From assembly GCF_000374305.1 (NCBI RefSeq), contig NZ_KB894094.1, positions 372,001 through 436,000 of the forward strand: DNA of 64,000 nucleotides. The letters are read 5' to 3'. Below the pieces are notes generated by a model. It was not told where the DNA came from. It made no database searches and worked only from the letters and a program-made list of their open reading frames with translations. Each line of letters starts with the position of its first letter. Within the stretch, counting starts at the first letter, position 1. Positions 23,001-31,228 of this stretch are shown in pieces. The position numbers and the translations under genes are program-made. This DNA is from Actinomadura flavalba DSM 45200. Lineage in GTDB: Bacteria > Actinomycetota > Actinomycetes > Streptosporangiales > Streptosporangiaceae.

Positions 23001-24500
23001 ATGTCCGTCCACCGGCTCACTCTCGCAGACGTCCTGGCCGAGCACCGGCGCGGCCGCCCGCTCGGCACCGCCGTCGTGGACGGCGACGTCCGCCTCACCT
23101 GGCCCGAGCTGGACGACCGCGTCGCGCGGCTCGCCGGTGCGCTCGCGGCGTCCGGCGTGGGCGCGGGCGACCGGGTGCTGTGGCTCGGGCAGAACTCGTT
23201 CCGGGTGCTGGAACTGCTGCTGGCCGCCGCGCGGCTCGGGGCCGTGCTGTGCCCGGCGAACTGGCGGCAGAGCGCGGACGAGCTGGCGTTCGTCCTGGAC
23301 GACCTGGCACCCGCCGTCGTGGTGTTCGAGGAGTCCGAGGCGGTCGGGAAGGCGCGCGGGCGCGGCGGGGACGCGCGGTGGATCGCGTCGGGCGAGGAGT
23401 ACGAGACGTTCGCCGCCGGGGCCGCGCCGCTTCCCGAGGCGGAGGTTCCGGCGGACGCGCCCGTCCTGGCGCTCTACACGGCCGCGTTCGACGGCCGCCC
23501 GAACGCGGCGCTGCTGAGCCATGCCGCGCTCGTCGCGCACAGCGCGGCGCTGCTGCACGTCCGCCAGATGGAGGACGGCTTCACGTTCCTCGCGTGCGGG
23601 CCGCTGTTCCACGTCGGCACGGTGATGTTCACGCTCGCCACGGTGCAGCTCGGCGGCACCCTGGTGTTCACCCCCGCCTACGAGCCGGTCGAGGTCTGCC
23701 GCCTGATCGAGGCGGAGCGCTGCACGCAGGCGTTCCTGTTCGGGCCGATGATCGACGGCCTGGTGGCGGCGAACAGCGAGGGGGCCTACGACCTGTCGTC
23801 GCTGCGCTTCGTCGCCCGCTCCCCCGCGTGGGACGCCATGATCACCGTCGACGACAGCCCGTGGTGCGCGTCCGGGATGGGCGGCTACGGGCAGACGGAG
23901 GTGGGCGGGATGCTGACGTTCCTCGGCCTCGGCATGGGCGGCGCCGGGGGCGCGGGCCGGACGTCGCCGCTGGCCCACGTCCGGCTCCTGGACCCGTCCG
24001 GCGCCGAGGTGGCGCCCGGCGAGGTGGGCGAGATCTGCGCGCGCGGTCCCGCGATCTTCTCCGGCTACTGGAACCGGCCCGGCCTCAACGCGGCGAAGTC
24101 GGCGGGCGGCTGGCACCACACCGGCGACCTGGGCCGCCGCGAACCGGACGGCACGCTCACCTTCATCGGCCCCCGCCTGCGCATGATCAAGTCGGGGAAC
24201 GAGAACATCTACCCGGCCGAGGTGGAACGCGCGCTGAAGTCCCACCCGGCCATCGCGGACGCGGCCGTGATCGGCGTCCCCGACGACCGCTTCGGCCAGT
24301 CCCCGAAGGCGCTCGTGGTCCTCGCAGAAGGCGCCGACCTGACGGCGGACCAGGTCATCGACCACGTCCGCACCGAGATCGCGTCGTACAAGAAGCCGCG
24401 CGACGTCGAGTTCGTCCCCGCCATCCTGAAACGCGGCCACACCCCGGACTACGACACCCTCGACCGAACCCACGGCGGCGGCGCCTACCCCGGCGCCTGA
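23001..24500 (+). CDS. Adenylate-forming protein with degenerate catalytic loops
   Basis: A 499-residue protein with the class I acyl-CoA synthetase fold. ATG 23001 follows GAGGAGG. The phosphate-binding loop, normally YTSGTTGxPKG, reads YTAAFDGRPNAALLSH near 158-174, losing the Ser/Thr-Gly-Lys set; the terminal catalytic lysine motif is also missing, since the end reads ILKRGHTPDYDTLDRTHGGG. The adenine motif GGYGQTEVGG and hinge IKSGNENIYPAEVERALKSHPAIADAAVIG are kept. It may bind acyl-AMP or CoA without ATP cleavage, or use other lysines. It follows the LLM gene by 32 bases under operator 4, so it is co-regulated. This loop variant occurs in related actinomycete FadD proteins. Confidence 0.8.
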   Translation: MSVHRLTLADVLAEHRRGRPLGTAVVDGDVRLTWPELDDRVARLAGALAASGVGAGDRVLWLGQNSFRVLELLLAAARLGAVLCPANWRQSADELAFVLDDLAPAVVVFEESEAVGKARGRGGDARWIASGEEYETFAAGAAPLPEAEVPADAPVLALYTAAFDGRPNAALLSHAALVAHSAALLHVRQMEDGFTFLACGPLFHVGTVMFTLATVQLGGTLVFTPAYEPVEVCRLIEAERCTQAFLFGPMIDGLVAANSEGAYDLSSLRFVARSPAWDAMITVDDSPWCASGMGGYGQTEVGGMLTFLGLGMGGAGGAGRTSPLAHVRLLDPSGAEVAPGEVGEICARGPAIFSGYWNRPGLNAAKSAGGWHHTGDLGRREPDGTLTFIGPRLRMIKSGNENIYPAEVERALKSHPAIADAAVIGVPDDRFGQSPKALVVLAEGADLTADQVIDHVRTEIASYKKPRDVEFVPAILKRGHTPDYDTLDRTHGGGAYPGA

Positions 24501-24504
24501 CCGG

Positions 24505-25416
24505 CTAGAGGACGGCGATCGGGGTGATGGGGCTGGCGGTGCCGCCTTCGATGCGGAGGGGGGTCGCGATGAAGAGGAAGTCGGTGCGGGCGGTGGCCGA
24601 GAGGGCCTCAAGGTGGAGCATCTCGGCCAGATGGACGCCGTGGCGCCAGAGGAGGGTGAGGTGGAGGTCGTCGGGGAGGTCCTCGTCGGCCGACTGGCGG
24701 GCGTTCAGGGCGCCGATGGCGGCGTTGTCACTGGCCACGACGCTGACGTCGCGGGCGGCGAGCCAGCGGCCCGCGTCGGCCGACAGGCCCGGCTGGCCGG
24801 ACCAGTAGACGTCCGGGCCGTCGTCCCAGGCCAGGGGCCAGCCCGTGCGGACGAGGGCCGCGTCGCCGGGGCGCAGGTCCACGCCGCACGCCTCCAGGTC
24901 GGCGGGCTCGACGCGGTCGGCCGCGTCCAGGCGGGGCACGCCGCGCAGGCGCGGGACGTCGAAGAGCACGCCCCGCGCGACGATCGGGCCCGCCTTGTCG
25001 ATGCCGCAGCGGCCCGCGCCGTACGAGCGGACGCGCGCCGCCGGGTGGCCGTTGTAGAGGGTGTCGCCGGTCCACATGTGGCAGAGCGCGTCCAGGTGCG
25101 TCGTGGTGCCGTGCGGGGTGACGATCAGCGCGTCGTCGGCCATGCGCAGGCCCGCGCCGATCGGGCGGGTGCCCGCCGCGTAGTCGCCGCCGTCCACCGA
25201 CATGAAGTGCTGCGGGAGCGGGCGTCCGCGCAGGTGCGGGACCGTCGTGGGCGCCGGGGAGGACGTCGCGCCGCGGATCGGGAGCGCCAGGTCCAGGACG
25301 CGGCCCTCGCGGACGCAGCCGACGGCGGCCAGCACCGCCTCGGGGGTGAGCAGGTTGAGGGTGCCGCGCTCGTCGGAGGCACCCCACCGTCCCCAATTGT
25401 TCGGTTCATCCAGCAT
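24505..25416 (-). CDS. Cyclase-family metal-dependent hydrolase
   Basis: A 303-residue protein of the cyclase/kynurenine formamidase-like family (PF04199). The metal site HGTTTHLDALCH gives H102, H107, D109 and H113. The N-terminal WGRWGASDERGTLNLLTPE block is a subfamily mark shared with many actinomycete enzymes placed in degradation clusters. They hydrolyse lactones, amides or ring-opened intermediates using Zn or Mn. ATG 25416 is preceded by GAAAGGTG. It lies five bases from the end of the convergent adenylate-forming gene and 35 bases from the divergent beta-lactamase-fold gene. No regulon operator is present, so its control differs. Confidence 0.87.
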   Translation of the reverse strand: MLDEPNNWGRWGASDERGTLNLLTPEAVLAAVGCVREGRVLDLALPIRGATSSPAPTTVPHLRGRPLPQHFMSVDGGDYAAGTRPIGAGLRMADDALIVTPHGTTTHLDALCHMWTGDTLYNGHPAARVRSYGAGRCGIDKAGPIVARGVLFDVPRLRGVPRLDAADRVEPADLEACGVDLRPGDAALVRTGWPLAWDDGPDVYWSGQPGLSADAGRWLAARDVSVVASDNAAIGALNARQSADEDLPDDLHLTLLWRHGVHLAEMLHLEALSATARTDFLFIATPLRIEGGTASPITPIAVL

Positions 25417-25451
25417 GATGCGGTTTCACACCTTTCGAGAGGACGGCGGGC

Positions 25452-26618
25452 ATGGCCACGGTCGAGGGTTACTGCGATCCCGCGTTCGGTGCGGTCCGGG
25501 AGACGTTCGCGGCGGGGTTCGCCGAAGGACGCGAACTGGGGGCGGCGATCGCCGTCTACGCGGACGGGCGGCTCGTCGTGGACCTCTACGGCGGCATCGC
25601 CGACAAGCGCTCCGGCCGCGCCTGGGCGCCCGACACCCCCGCCTTCGGGTTCTCCTGCACCAAGGCCGTCACCGCGACGGCCGCGCTGCTGGCCGCCGAG
25701 CGCGGCGCCGTCGACCTGGACGCGCCGGTGACCGGCTGGTGGCCCGAGTACGGCGCGCACGGCAAGGACGGCACGACGGCCGCGCACTTCCTCACCCACC
25801 AGGCCGGGCTGCCCGCCTTCACCGAGCCCGTCACCGCGCAGGACGTCGCGGACCCCGCCGCCGCGTCCGCGCTGCTCGCCGCGCAGACGCCCGAGTGGGA
25901 GCCCGGCACCGCGCACGGCTACCACGCGCTGACGCACGGCTGGCTCGCCGGGGAGATCGTCCGCCGGAACACCGGCCGGACGGTCGGTGAGTTCGTCCGG
26001 CAGGAGTTCGCGGGCGGTCTCGACCTGTGGATCGGCGCCCCCGACGCGGTGATCGAGCGGGCCGCCCGGCTCTCGGCCGGACGCGGCGCGACCAACGAGC
26101 CGGGCGCCGGAACGCTCCCCGTGGACGACGCCACGCTGGGCGGCCTCGTCGCGGCGTTCACCGACCCGGCGAGCGCGCTGAACCGGTCCCTGAACGTCCC
26201 GAGCCCCGGCAAGGGCGGCTACAACAACCCCGTCGTGCTGCGCGCGGGCTGGCCGTCGGCGGGGATGCTCACGACGGCGGCGGCCTTCGGCGCGTTCTAC
26301 CGCGACCTGATCGCGGGGCGCATCCTGCGGCCGGAGACGCTGGCGGAGGCCGTCCGCGCGCACGTCCGGGGGCCGGACCGCACGCTGCTCGCCCACAGCG
26401 CCTTCGGGCTCGGCTACATGCTGCCCGCCGAGGTCTTCCACATGCCCGAGGCAGCCCGCGCCACGGCGTTCGGCCACGCCGGGGCGGGCGGCTCGCTCGG
26501 CCTGGGCGACCCCGCCGCCGGGCTCGCGCTGGCCTACCTCCCGAACCTCATGGGCGAGCAGCTCACCGGCGACCTGCGCTCCTACCGGCTGACGGAGGCC
26601 GCGTACGCGTCGCTGTGA
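25452..26618 (+). CDS. Serine-type beta-lactamase-fold esterase
   Basis: A 388-residue class-C beta-lactamase-like hydrolase, ATG 25452 preceded by GAGAGGACG. The nucleophile motif is S68-C-T-K71 (SCTK), the base tyrosine is likely Y157 in GTAHGYHAL, and a HAGAGG segment (about 337) takes the KTG position. No signal peptide is visible, so it is cytoplasmic; esterases such as EstB and the lovastatin-type transesterases share this fold. It could open a lactone or ester made by an LLM monooxygenase. It is divergent from the cyclase gene and convergent, at two bases, with the SDR gene. Confidence 0.86.
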   Translation: MATVEGYCDPAFGAVRETFAAGFAEGRELGAAIAVYADGRLVVDLYGGIADKRSGRAWAPDTPAFGFSCTKAVTATAALLAAERGAVDLDAPVTGWWPEYGAHGKDGTTAAHFLTHQAGLPAFTEPVTAQDVADPAAASALLAAQTPEWEPGTAHGYHALTHGWLAGEIVRRNTGRTVGEFVRQEFAGGLDLWIGAPDAVIERAARLSAGRGATNEPGAGTLPVDDATLGGLVAAFTDPASALNRSLNVPSPGKGGYNNPVVLRAGWPSAGMLTTAAAFGAFYRDLIAGRILRPETLAEAVRAHVRGPDRTLLAHSAFGLGYMLPAEVFHMPEAARATAFGHAGAGGSLGLGDPAAGLALAYLPNLMGEQLTGDLRSYRLTEAAYASL

Positions 26619-26620
26619 CG

Positions 26621-27355
26621 TCATTGCATCGTGATCCCGCCGCTGACCGAGAGCGTCTGGCCGGTGATGTAACCGGCGCGGCCGGTGCACAGGAACGCGA
26701 CGAGGCCCGCCACGTCGTCGGGCGTGCCGATGCGGCGCAGCGGGACCTGGCGGGCGAGCCGGTCCAGCAGGTCCGGGTGCCGCTCGGCGACGCGGCGGAC
26801 CATCGGGGTGTCGGTGGGGCCGGGGCAGACGACGTTGCTGGTGACGCCGCCGCGCGCCGCCTCGCGGGCGAGGGTCTTGGCGAGGCCGAACAGGCCGGCC
26901 TTGGTGGCGGCGTAGGCGCCCTCGCCGCCCGACCCGGCGCGCGCGCCGTCGGACGAGACGAACACCAGCCGTCCCCAGCCGCGCGCCGTCATGCCGGGCA
27001 GCAGCGCGCGGGTGAGCTGCATCGGGGCGCGCAGGTTGATCCGCCACATGAGGTCCCAGTGCGCGGGGTCGCTCTCGGTGAACGGCTCGACGATCGAGAT
27101 CCCGGCGTTGTGGACGAGCACGTCCACCGGCCCCACGTCGGCGGTGAAGGCGTCGATGCCGTCCGGGTCACCGAGATCGACGTAGGCGGCCGTGCCGCCG
27201 AGCCCGTCCGCGACGGCCGCGGCGGCGTCGCGCTCCACGTCCGCGACGACGACGTGCGCCCCCAGCCCGGCCAGATCCGCGCAGATCGCCGCCCCGATCC
27301 CACCCGCGCCCCCGGTGACCACGGCGACCCGCCCCTCCAGCCCGAGCCCCTTCAC
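26621..27355 (-). CDS. Short-chain dehydrogenase/reductase
   Basis: A 244-residue SDR with a classical TGGAGGIG nucleotide loop at 14-21, NAG at 83-85, Ser134 or Ser135, and the Y148-x-x-x-K152 catalytic pair (YAATK). The tail SGGITMQ resembles FabG-type oxidoreductases. GTG 27355 follows AAGG. It is read leftwards 82 bases after the isochorismatase-like gene and is presumably co-transcribed from operator 5. It likely oxidises or reduces a hydroxyl on a CoA intermediate. Cofactor preference is not clear; the D39 in VVVADV suggests NAD(H). Confidence 0.88.
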   Translation of the reverse strand: MKGLGLEGRVAVVTGGAGGIGAAICADLAGLGAHVVVADVERDAAAAVADGLGGTAAYVDLGDPDGIDAFTADVGPVDVLVHNAGISIVEPFTESDPAHWDLMWRINLRAPMQLTRALLPGMTARGWGRLVFVSSDGARAGSGGEGAYAATKAGLFGLAKTLAREAARGGVTSNVVCPGPTDTPMVRRVAERHPDLLDRLARQVPLRRIGTPDDVAGLVAFLCTGRAGYITGQTLSVSGGITMQ

Positions 27356-27437
27356 GCCTTCCCCCGAGTCTGCGCCGGTTGCGCGCTCGTCGCGCGCGCG
27401 GAGTTCACCGGCGCCGCGTCGCCCCGGTCGAGCCCCG

Positions 27438-28064
27438 TCACGCCTTGCCCCACGCCTGCGCCAGTTGTGCGCTCGTCGTGCGGGTGGCGAGGAGGCTCAC
27501 GGTGTGCGCCAGGACGGCGTCGCCGTAGTCAGCCGGGATGCCCGCCACGGCGTCGGTGAGGACGACGACGCGGTAGCCGAGGTTGACCGCCTCCAGGCAG
27601 AGGCCCGGGATGCCGAGATTGAGCGACAGCCCGGCGGCCACGACGGTCCGGACGCGGAGCGAGCGCAGGAGCGTGTCCAGCGAGGTGCCGGTGAACGGGG
27701 AGAAGCCGTGGTAGCGGCGGCTTTCCAGGTCGGAGGGCGCCGCGACCTCGGGGACGACCTCGACCGCGCCGGTGCCCTCCCGCATGTGGTCGGGGTCGCG
27801 CAGCAGGTTGCGGATGAATCCGCAGTTGTCGGCATGGCTCCCCGCGCGGTCGGCGCGGAAGGCGGCCGTGCACTGCACGACCGGGACGCCCGCGCCGCGT
27901 GCGGCGTCCGCCGCGCGCGCCGTGTTGCGGACGACGCCGCGTTCGGCGCAGATCCGGGCCAGGTCGGGGAAGGCGGCCAGGTCACCCGCGACGCCGCGCT
28001 GGACTTCCATGATGAGCAGCGCGGTATGCGCGGGGCGGGCCAGTTCGCTCAGTTCGATCGCCAC
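27438..28064 (-). CDS. Isochorismatase-like hydrolase without the usual cysteine
   Basis: A 208-residue cysteine-hydrolase fold protein; ATG 28064. The first strand reads LLIMEVQRG where active members have LxxxDxQ, so the catalytic Asp is Glu. The catalytic Cys region reads VVAAGLSLNLGIPGLCLEAVNLGYRVVV with no Cys at the nucleophile position (a Cys lies in the next turn). This SLN-G-x-x-GL-x-EAVNLGY form is a known separate subfamily. It may bind rather than hydrolyse a ligand. It is the first gene behind operator 5, coupled to an SDR, so its role lies in the regulon. Confidence 0.82.
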   Translation of the reverse strand: MAIELSELARPAHTALLIMEVQRGVAGDLAAFPDLARICAERGVVRNTARAADAARGAGVPVVQCTAAFRADRAGSHADNCGFIRNLLRDPDHMREGTGAVEVVPEVAAPSDLESRRYHGFSPFTGTSLDTLLRSLRVRTVVAAGLSLNLGIPGLCLEAVNLGYRVVVLTDAVAGIPADYGDAVLAHTVSLLATRTTSAQLAQAWGKA

Positions 28065-28081
28065 CCCGCCGACGATACCGA

Positions 28082-28097
28082 CCTAGCATTTGCTTGG
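28082..28097. promoter_or_regulatory. Operator palindrome 5 (regulon motif)
   Basis: CCTAGC-ATTT-GCTTGG, one base from perfect symmetry. It lies 18 bases before the isochorismatase-like ATG (leftward) and 27 bases before the endonuclease V ATG (rightward). Confidence 0.75.
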
Positions 28098-28123
28098 GTA
28101 GTCGTCCCGATAACCTCGCGCCC

Positions 28124-28876
28124 ATGGACCTCCCCGACCTCGGCCCCTGGCCCCGCACCCCCACCGAGGCGGAGGCCGTCCAGGACGCCCTGCGCGCGCG
28201 CCTCGACCTCCCCGGCACCGCCCGCGCGACGGCCCCGGACGCCGCACGCACGACGTCCACCGGGCCGGAGACGCCGGGCGGCGCCCTCCCGGCCCGGAGC
28301 GATGCCGCTCCCGCGACGATCGCCGGGCTGGACGTGTCGTACGAGCCGGGGAGCGAACGGCTCGCGGCGGCGGTGGTCGTGCTGGACGCGGAGACGCTGG
28401 AGGTCGTCGCCGAGTCGGTCGTGGAGGGGCGGGCCGCCTTCCCCTACATCCCCGGCCTTCTGGGGTTCCGCGAGGTGCCCGCGCTGCTGGACGCGCTGCG
28501 CGCCCTCCCCCTCACCCCGGACGTGCTGGTCTGCGACGGCTACGGCCTCGCGCACCCGCGCCGGTTCGGGCTGGCCTGCCACGTCGGCGTCCTGACGGGG
28601 CTGCCCACGTTCGGCGTCGCCAAGACGGGGTTCATCGGCGCGCACGAGCCGCCCGGCCCCGAGCGCGGCGCCCGCGCGCCGCTCGTCCACGAGGGCGACG
28701 AGGTGGGCGCCGCGCTGCGCACGCGAACCGGCGTGCGGCCGGTGTTCGTCTCGATCGGCCACCGGATCGACCTCGACACCGCCTGCGCGCTCACGCTCCG
28801 CCTGACCCCCGAGTACCGCCTTCCGGAGACCACGCGGCGTGCGGACCGGCTGTCCCGGGACGCCCTTGTCGACTAA
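28124..28876 (+). CDS. nfi: Endonuclease V
   Basis: A 250-residue endonuclease V, which nicks DNA or RNA one base 3' of deaminated adenine (inosine). Active-site acids are D70 in AGLDVSY, E117 in FREVPALL and D138 in VCDGYGLAHPRRFGLACHVGV, the family signature. FPYIPGLLGFRE is the wedge region. The N-terminal 62 residues contain a linker insertion (TARATAPDAARTTSTGP) not usual in the family. ATG 28124 has a short leader. It faces operator 5 and may be regulated by it, although no metabolic reason is obvious. The stop lies against operator 6. Confidence 0.93.
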   Translation: MDLPDLGPWPRTPTEAEAVQDALRARLDLPGTARATAPDAARTTSTGPETPGGALPARSDAAPATIAGLDVSYEPGSERLAAAVVVLDAETLEVVAESVVEGRAAFPYIPGLLGFREVPALLDALRALPLTPDVLVCDGYGLAHPRRFGLACHVGVLTGLPTFGVAKTGFIGAHEPPGPERGARAPLVHEGDEVGAALRTRTGVRPVFVSIGHRIDLDTACALTLRLTPEYRLPETTRRADRLSRDALVD

Positions 28877-28892
28877 CCAAGCGTGCGCTAGG
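28877..28892. promoter_or_regulatory. Operator palindrome 6 (regulon motif)
   Basis: CCAAGC-GTGC-GCTAGG, directly after the nfi stop and 10 bases before the DUF35 ATG. It should control the five-gene operon to 34067. Confidence 0.78.
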
Positions 28893-28902
28893 TTGGGCAG
28901 CG

Positions 28903-29292
28903 ATGGACGACCCGCGCCCCGCACCCGCCCCCGGCCCGCTCACCGCCCCGTACTGGGAGGCCGCCCGCTCCGGTGAGCTGGCTCTCCAGCACTGCGCGGG
29001 CTGCGGGCGGATCGTCCACTTCCCCGAACCGGCCTGCCCGTTCTGCGGCGGTACCGAGCTGCCGTACCGGGCCGTCTCCGGCGAAGGCATCGTGCACACC
29101 CATACCGAGGTGCACCGCACGTTCCTCCCCGGTTTCGCCACCCCGTACACCCTCGCCTGGATCGACCTGCCCGAGGGCGCCCGCGTCTTCGGCGACGTCA
29201 CCGGCGCCGTGCATATCGGGCAGCGGGTCAGGGTGCACTTCCCCGTTCGCGCGGGCTTCGGCCCGATCCCCTCCTGGAGGCCCGTCCCGTGA
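28903..29292 (+). CDS. DUF35 zinc-ribbon/OB-fold protein, second copy
   Basis: A 129-residue DUF35 protein with the zinc ribbon at C31, C34, C45 and C48 and an OB-fold (GEGIVHTHTEVHRTFLPGF). It is like the copy beside the first Ltp2 gene and may pair with the Ltp2-like protein at 20223, which has no adjacent partner. First gene of the operon behind operator 6; its stop overlaps the VOC start by four bases. The next genes activate and process acyl groups, so the complex likely handles an acyl-CoA substrate. Confidence 0.88.
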   Translation: MDDPRPAPAPGPLTAPYWEAARSGELALQHCAGCGRIVHFPEPACPFCGGTELPYRAVSGEGIVHTHTEVHRTFLPGFATPYTLAWIDLPEGARVFGDVTGAVHIGQRVRVHFPVRAGFGPIPSWRPVP

Positions 29293-29630
29293 CCCGCGTC
29301 GGCACCGTGCTCTACCCCGCCCAGGACCTCGAAGTCGCGCTCGCGTTCTACCGCGACGCGCTCGGCCTGCCCGTCAAGTTCCAGGACGGCGGCCGCTACG
29401 CCGCCCTCGACGGCGGCGGCGTCACGCTCGGCCTCGCCGCCCGGGAGGAGGACGTCGTCGGCGCCCCCGCCGCCGCGTTCAAGGTCGAGGACGTCGCCGC
29501 GACCGTCGACCGCCTCACCGCCGCCGGCGCCGAGCTGGTGCGCGGCCCCGACGAAGGCCCGCACGAGGTCCGCGCCGTGCTGCGCGACCCGGCCGGGCAC
29601 CCGTTCGTGATCTACGCGGCCCGCGCGTAG
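29289..29630 (+). CDS. VOC-family (glyoxalase-fold) protein
   Basis: A 113-residue vicinal oxygen chelate protein of one module pair: VGTVLYPAQDLEVALAFYRDALGLPV, then VTLGLAAREEDV, VEDVAATVDRLTAAGAELVRGP and AVLRDPAGHPFVIYAA. Members bind metals with His/Glu and act as epimerases, dioxygenases or resistance proteins; here a methylmalonyl-CoA-epimerase-like or isomerase function is possible. GTG 29289 overlaps the DUF35 stop and is translationally coupled. It has no N-terminal His-x-x pattern typical of extradiol dioxygenases. Confidence 0.85.
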   Translation: MTRVGTVLYPAQDLEVALAFYRDALGLPVKFQDGGRYAALDGGGVTLGLAAREEDVVGAPAAAFKVEDVAATVDRLTAAGAELVRGPDEGPHEVRAVLRDPAGHPFVIYAARA

Positions 29631-29655
29631 CCGTCCGCCCGCAAGGAGCCGAGCC

Positions 29656-31224
29656 GTGGCGCGACACCACTCCCCCTTCAGCAACTACGCCTACGCCGTC
29701 CTCACCGCGAGCGCCCTGCGCACGCCCGACAAGGTCGCGCTCACCTACTGCGGCGACCAGCGGTTCACCTACGACGAGCTGAACCGCCGCGTGAACCGCG
29801 TCGCGCACGCCCTGCTGGCCGCCGGAGTGCGGCCTGGGACGCGCGTCGCGTCGCTGCTCAACGAGACCCTGCACGTCGCCGAGGCGTACCTCGCGCAGAT
29901 GAAGATCGGCTCGACGGTCGCGGCGCTGAACCCGTACTGGCCCGCCGACACGCTCCGGCAGGTGGTGGAGAAATCCGGCTGCACCGCGTTCGTCTACGAC
30001 GCGACCGTGGACGGGCTCGTCGCCGAGATCCGGCCCGCGCTGCCCGGCGTCACGCTCTGGCTGCGCGTCGGCGGCGCGGCGGACGGCGCGCTCGACGTGG
30101 ACGCCCTCGCGGCGACCGCGAGCGAGGACGAACCCCCGCTCGGCGGCTCCGGCGACGACCTGCTCGCCCTCTTCTACACCTCCGGCACGACGGGCCTGCC
30201 CAAGGCCGTCCGGCACACGCACGCGAGCGCCCTCGCCAGCGCGCAGATCTGGCTGGAGGTCGACCGCGACCCCGGCTCGGTCATGGGCACCGGCGCGATC
30301 ATCTGGGGCATCGGGTTCCCCGCGCTGGTCGGCCCGGCGTTCTACGCGGGGATGACGCTCGTCCTCGAACAGGACTGGGGTCCGGCGAACTTCCTCAGGG
30401 TGGTGCCCCGAGAGAAGGTCACGCACGTCAGCCTCATCCCGAGCTTCTTCGCCGCGCTCCTCGGCTCGGACGACCACGCGGACGCCGACCTGTCGTCGCT
30501 GACGTCGATCGTCCTCGGCGGCGAGCCGCTGCTGCCCGGCCTGCGCGAACGGGTCATGAAGCGGCTGCCGGGCGCCGCGATCTACAGCTACTACGGGCAG
30601 ACCGAGGCGCCCTACACCTGCTTCGGCCGCCAGGACGACGGCAGCCAGGAGATCGCGTCGGCCGGCCGGGCGCGGATGTCGTGCGCGGTGCGGATCACCG
30701 GCCCCGACGGGCGGCGCGTCGTGGACGAGGTCGGTGAGATCAACCTGGCCGGGCCGAACGTCATGACCGGCTACGACGGGGAGCCGGACAAGACCGCCGG
30801 GGTGCTGCGCGACGGCTGGTACGTCGGCGGCGACCTCGGCCGGATGGACGCCGCCGGGTTCGTGTACGTGCTCGGCCGCCGGGAGGACGCGATCCTCAAG
30901 CACGGCCGGTGGTCGCAGCCCGCCCAGGTCGAGGAGGCCGCGATCGAGGTGGACGGCGTCGCGGAGGCCGGGGCCGTGGGCGTTCCCGCGCATCCCGAGG
31001 GCGCGGACGCGGTGGAGCAGACGATCCTGCTCGCCGTCGTGCCCCGCGCGGGGACGACCCTGGACGGCGACGCCGTCCGCGCCGCCCTCGCCGACCGGCT
31101 TCCGCCGCACCGGGCGCCGGACCGCGTCGTCGTCACGGCCGAACTGCCGCACATGCAGGACGCGTCGGGTGGGCCGGGCAAGCTGCTGCGGCGCGGCATC
31201 CGCGACGCCCACGCGGCCGGCTGA
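29656..31224 (+). CDS. Acyl-CoA synthetase (AMP-forming)
   Basis: A 522-residue AMP-forming ligase with intact motifs: YTSGTTGLPKA near 173-183, YYGQTEAPY near 313, WYVGGDLGRMDAAGF near 390 and the terminal lysine in GGPGKLLRR near 510. GTG 29656 follows AAGGAGCC. It is 25 bases after the VOC gene and four bases before the NDP-forming ligase gene. The operon therefore encodes two different acyl-activating enzymes, one AMP-forming and one NDP-forming, probably for two acid intermediates or for activation and recycling. The acyl pocket sequence is not close to FadD3. Confidence 0.88.
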   Translation: MARHHSPFSNYAYAVLTASALRTPDKVALTYCGDQRFTYDELNRRVNRVAHALLAAGVRPGTRVASLLNETLHVAEAYLAQMKIGSTVAALNPYWPADTLRQVVEKSGCTAFVYDATVDGLVAEIRPALPGVTLWLRVGGAADGALDVDALAATASEDEPPLGGSGDDLLALFYTSGTTGLPKAVRHTHASALASAQIWLEVDRDPGSVMGTGAIIWGIGFPALVGPAFYAGMTLVLEQDWGPANFLRVVPREKVTHVSLIPSFFAALLGSDDHADADLSSLTSIVLGGEPLLPGLRERVMKRLPGAAIYSYYGQTEAPYTCFGRQDDGSQEIASAGRARMSCAVRITGPDGRRVVDEVGEINLAGPNVMTGYDGEPDKTAGVLRDGWYVGGDLGRMDAAGFVYVLGRREDAILKHGRWSQPAQVEEAAIEVDGVAEAGAVGVPAHPEGADAVEQTILLAVVPRAGTTLDGDAVRAALADRLPPHRAPDRVVVTAELPHMQDASGGPGKLLRRGIRDAHAAG

Positions 31225-31228
31225 GCGC

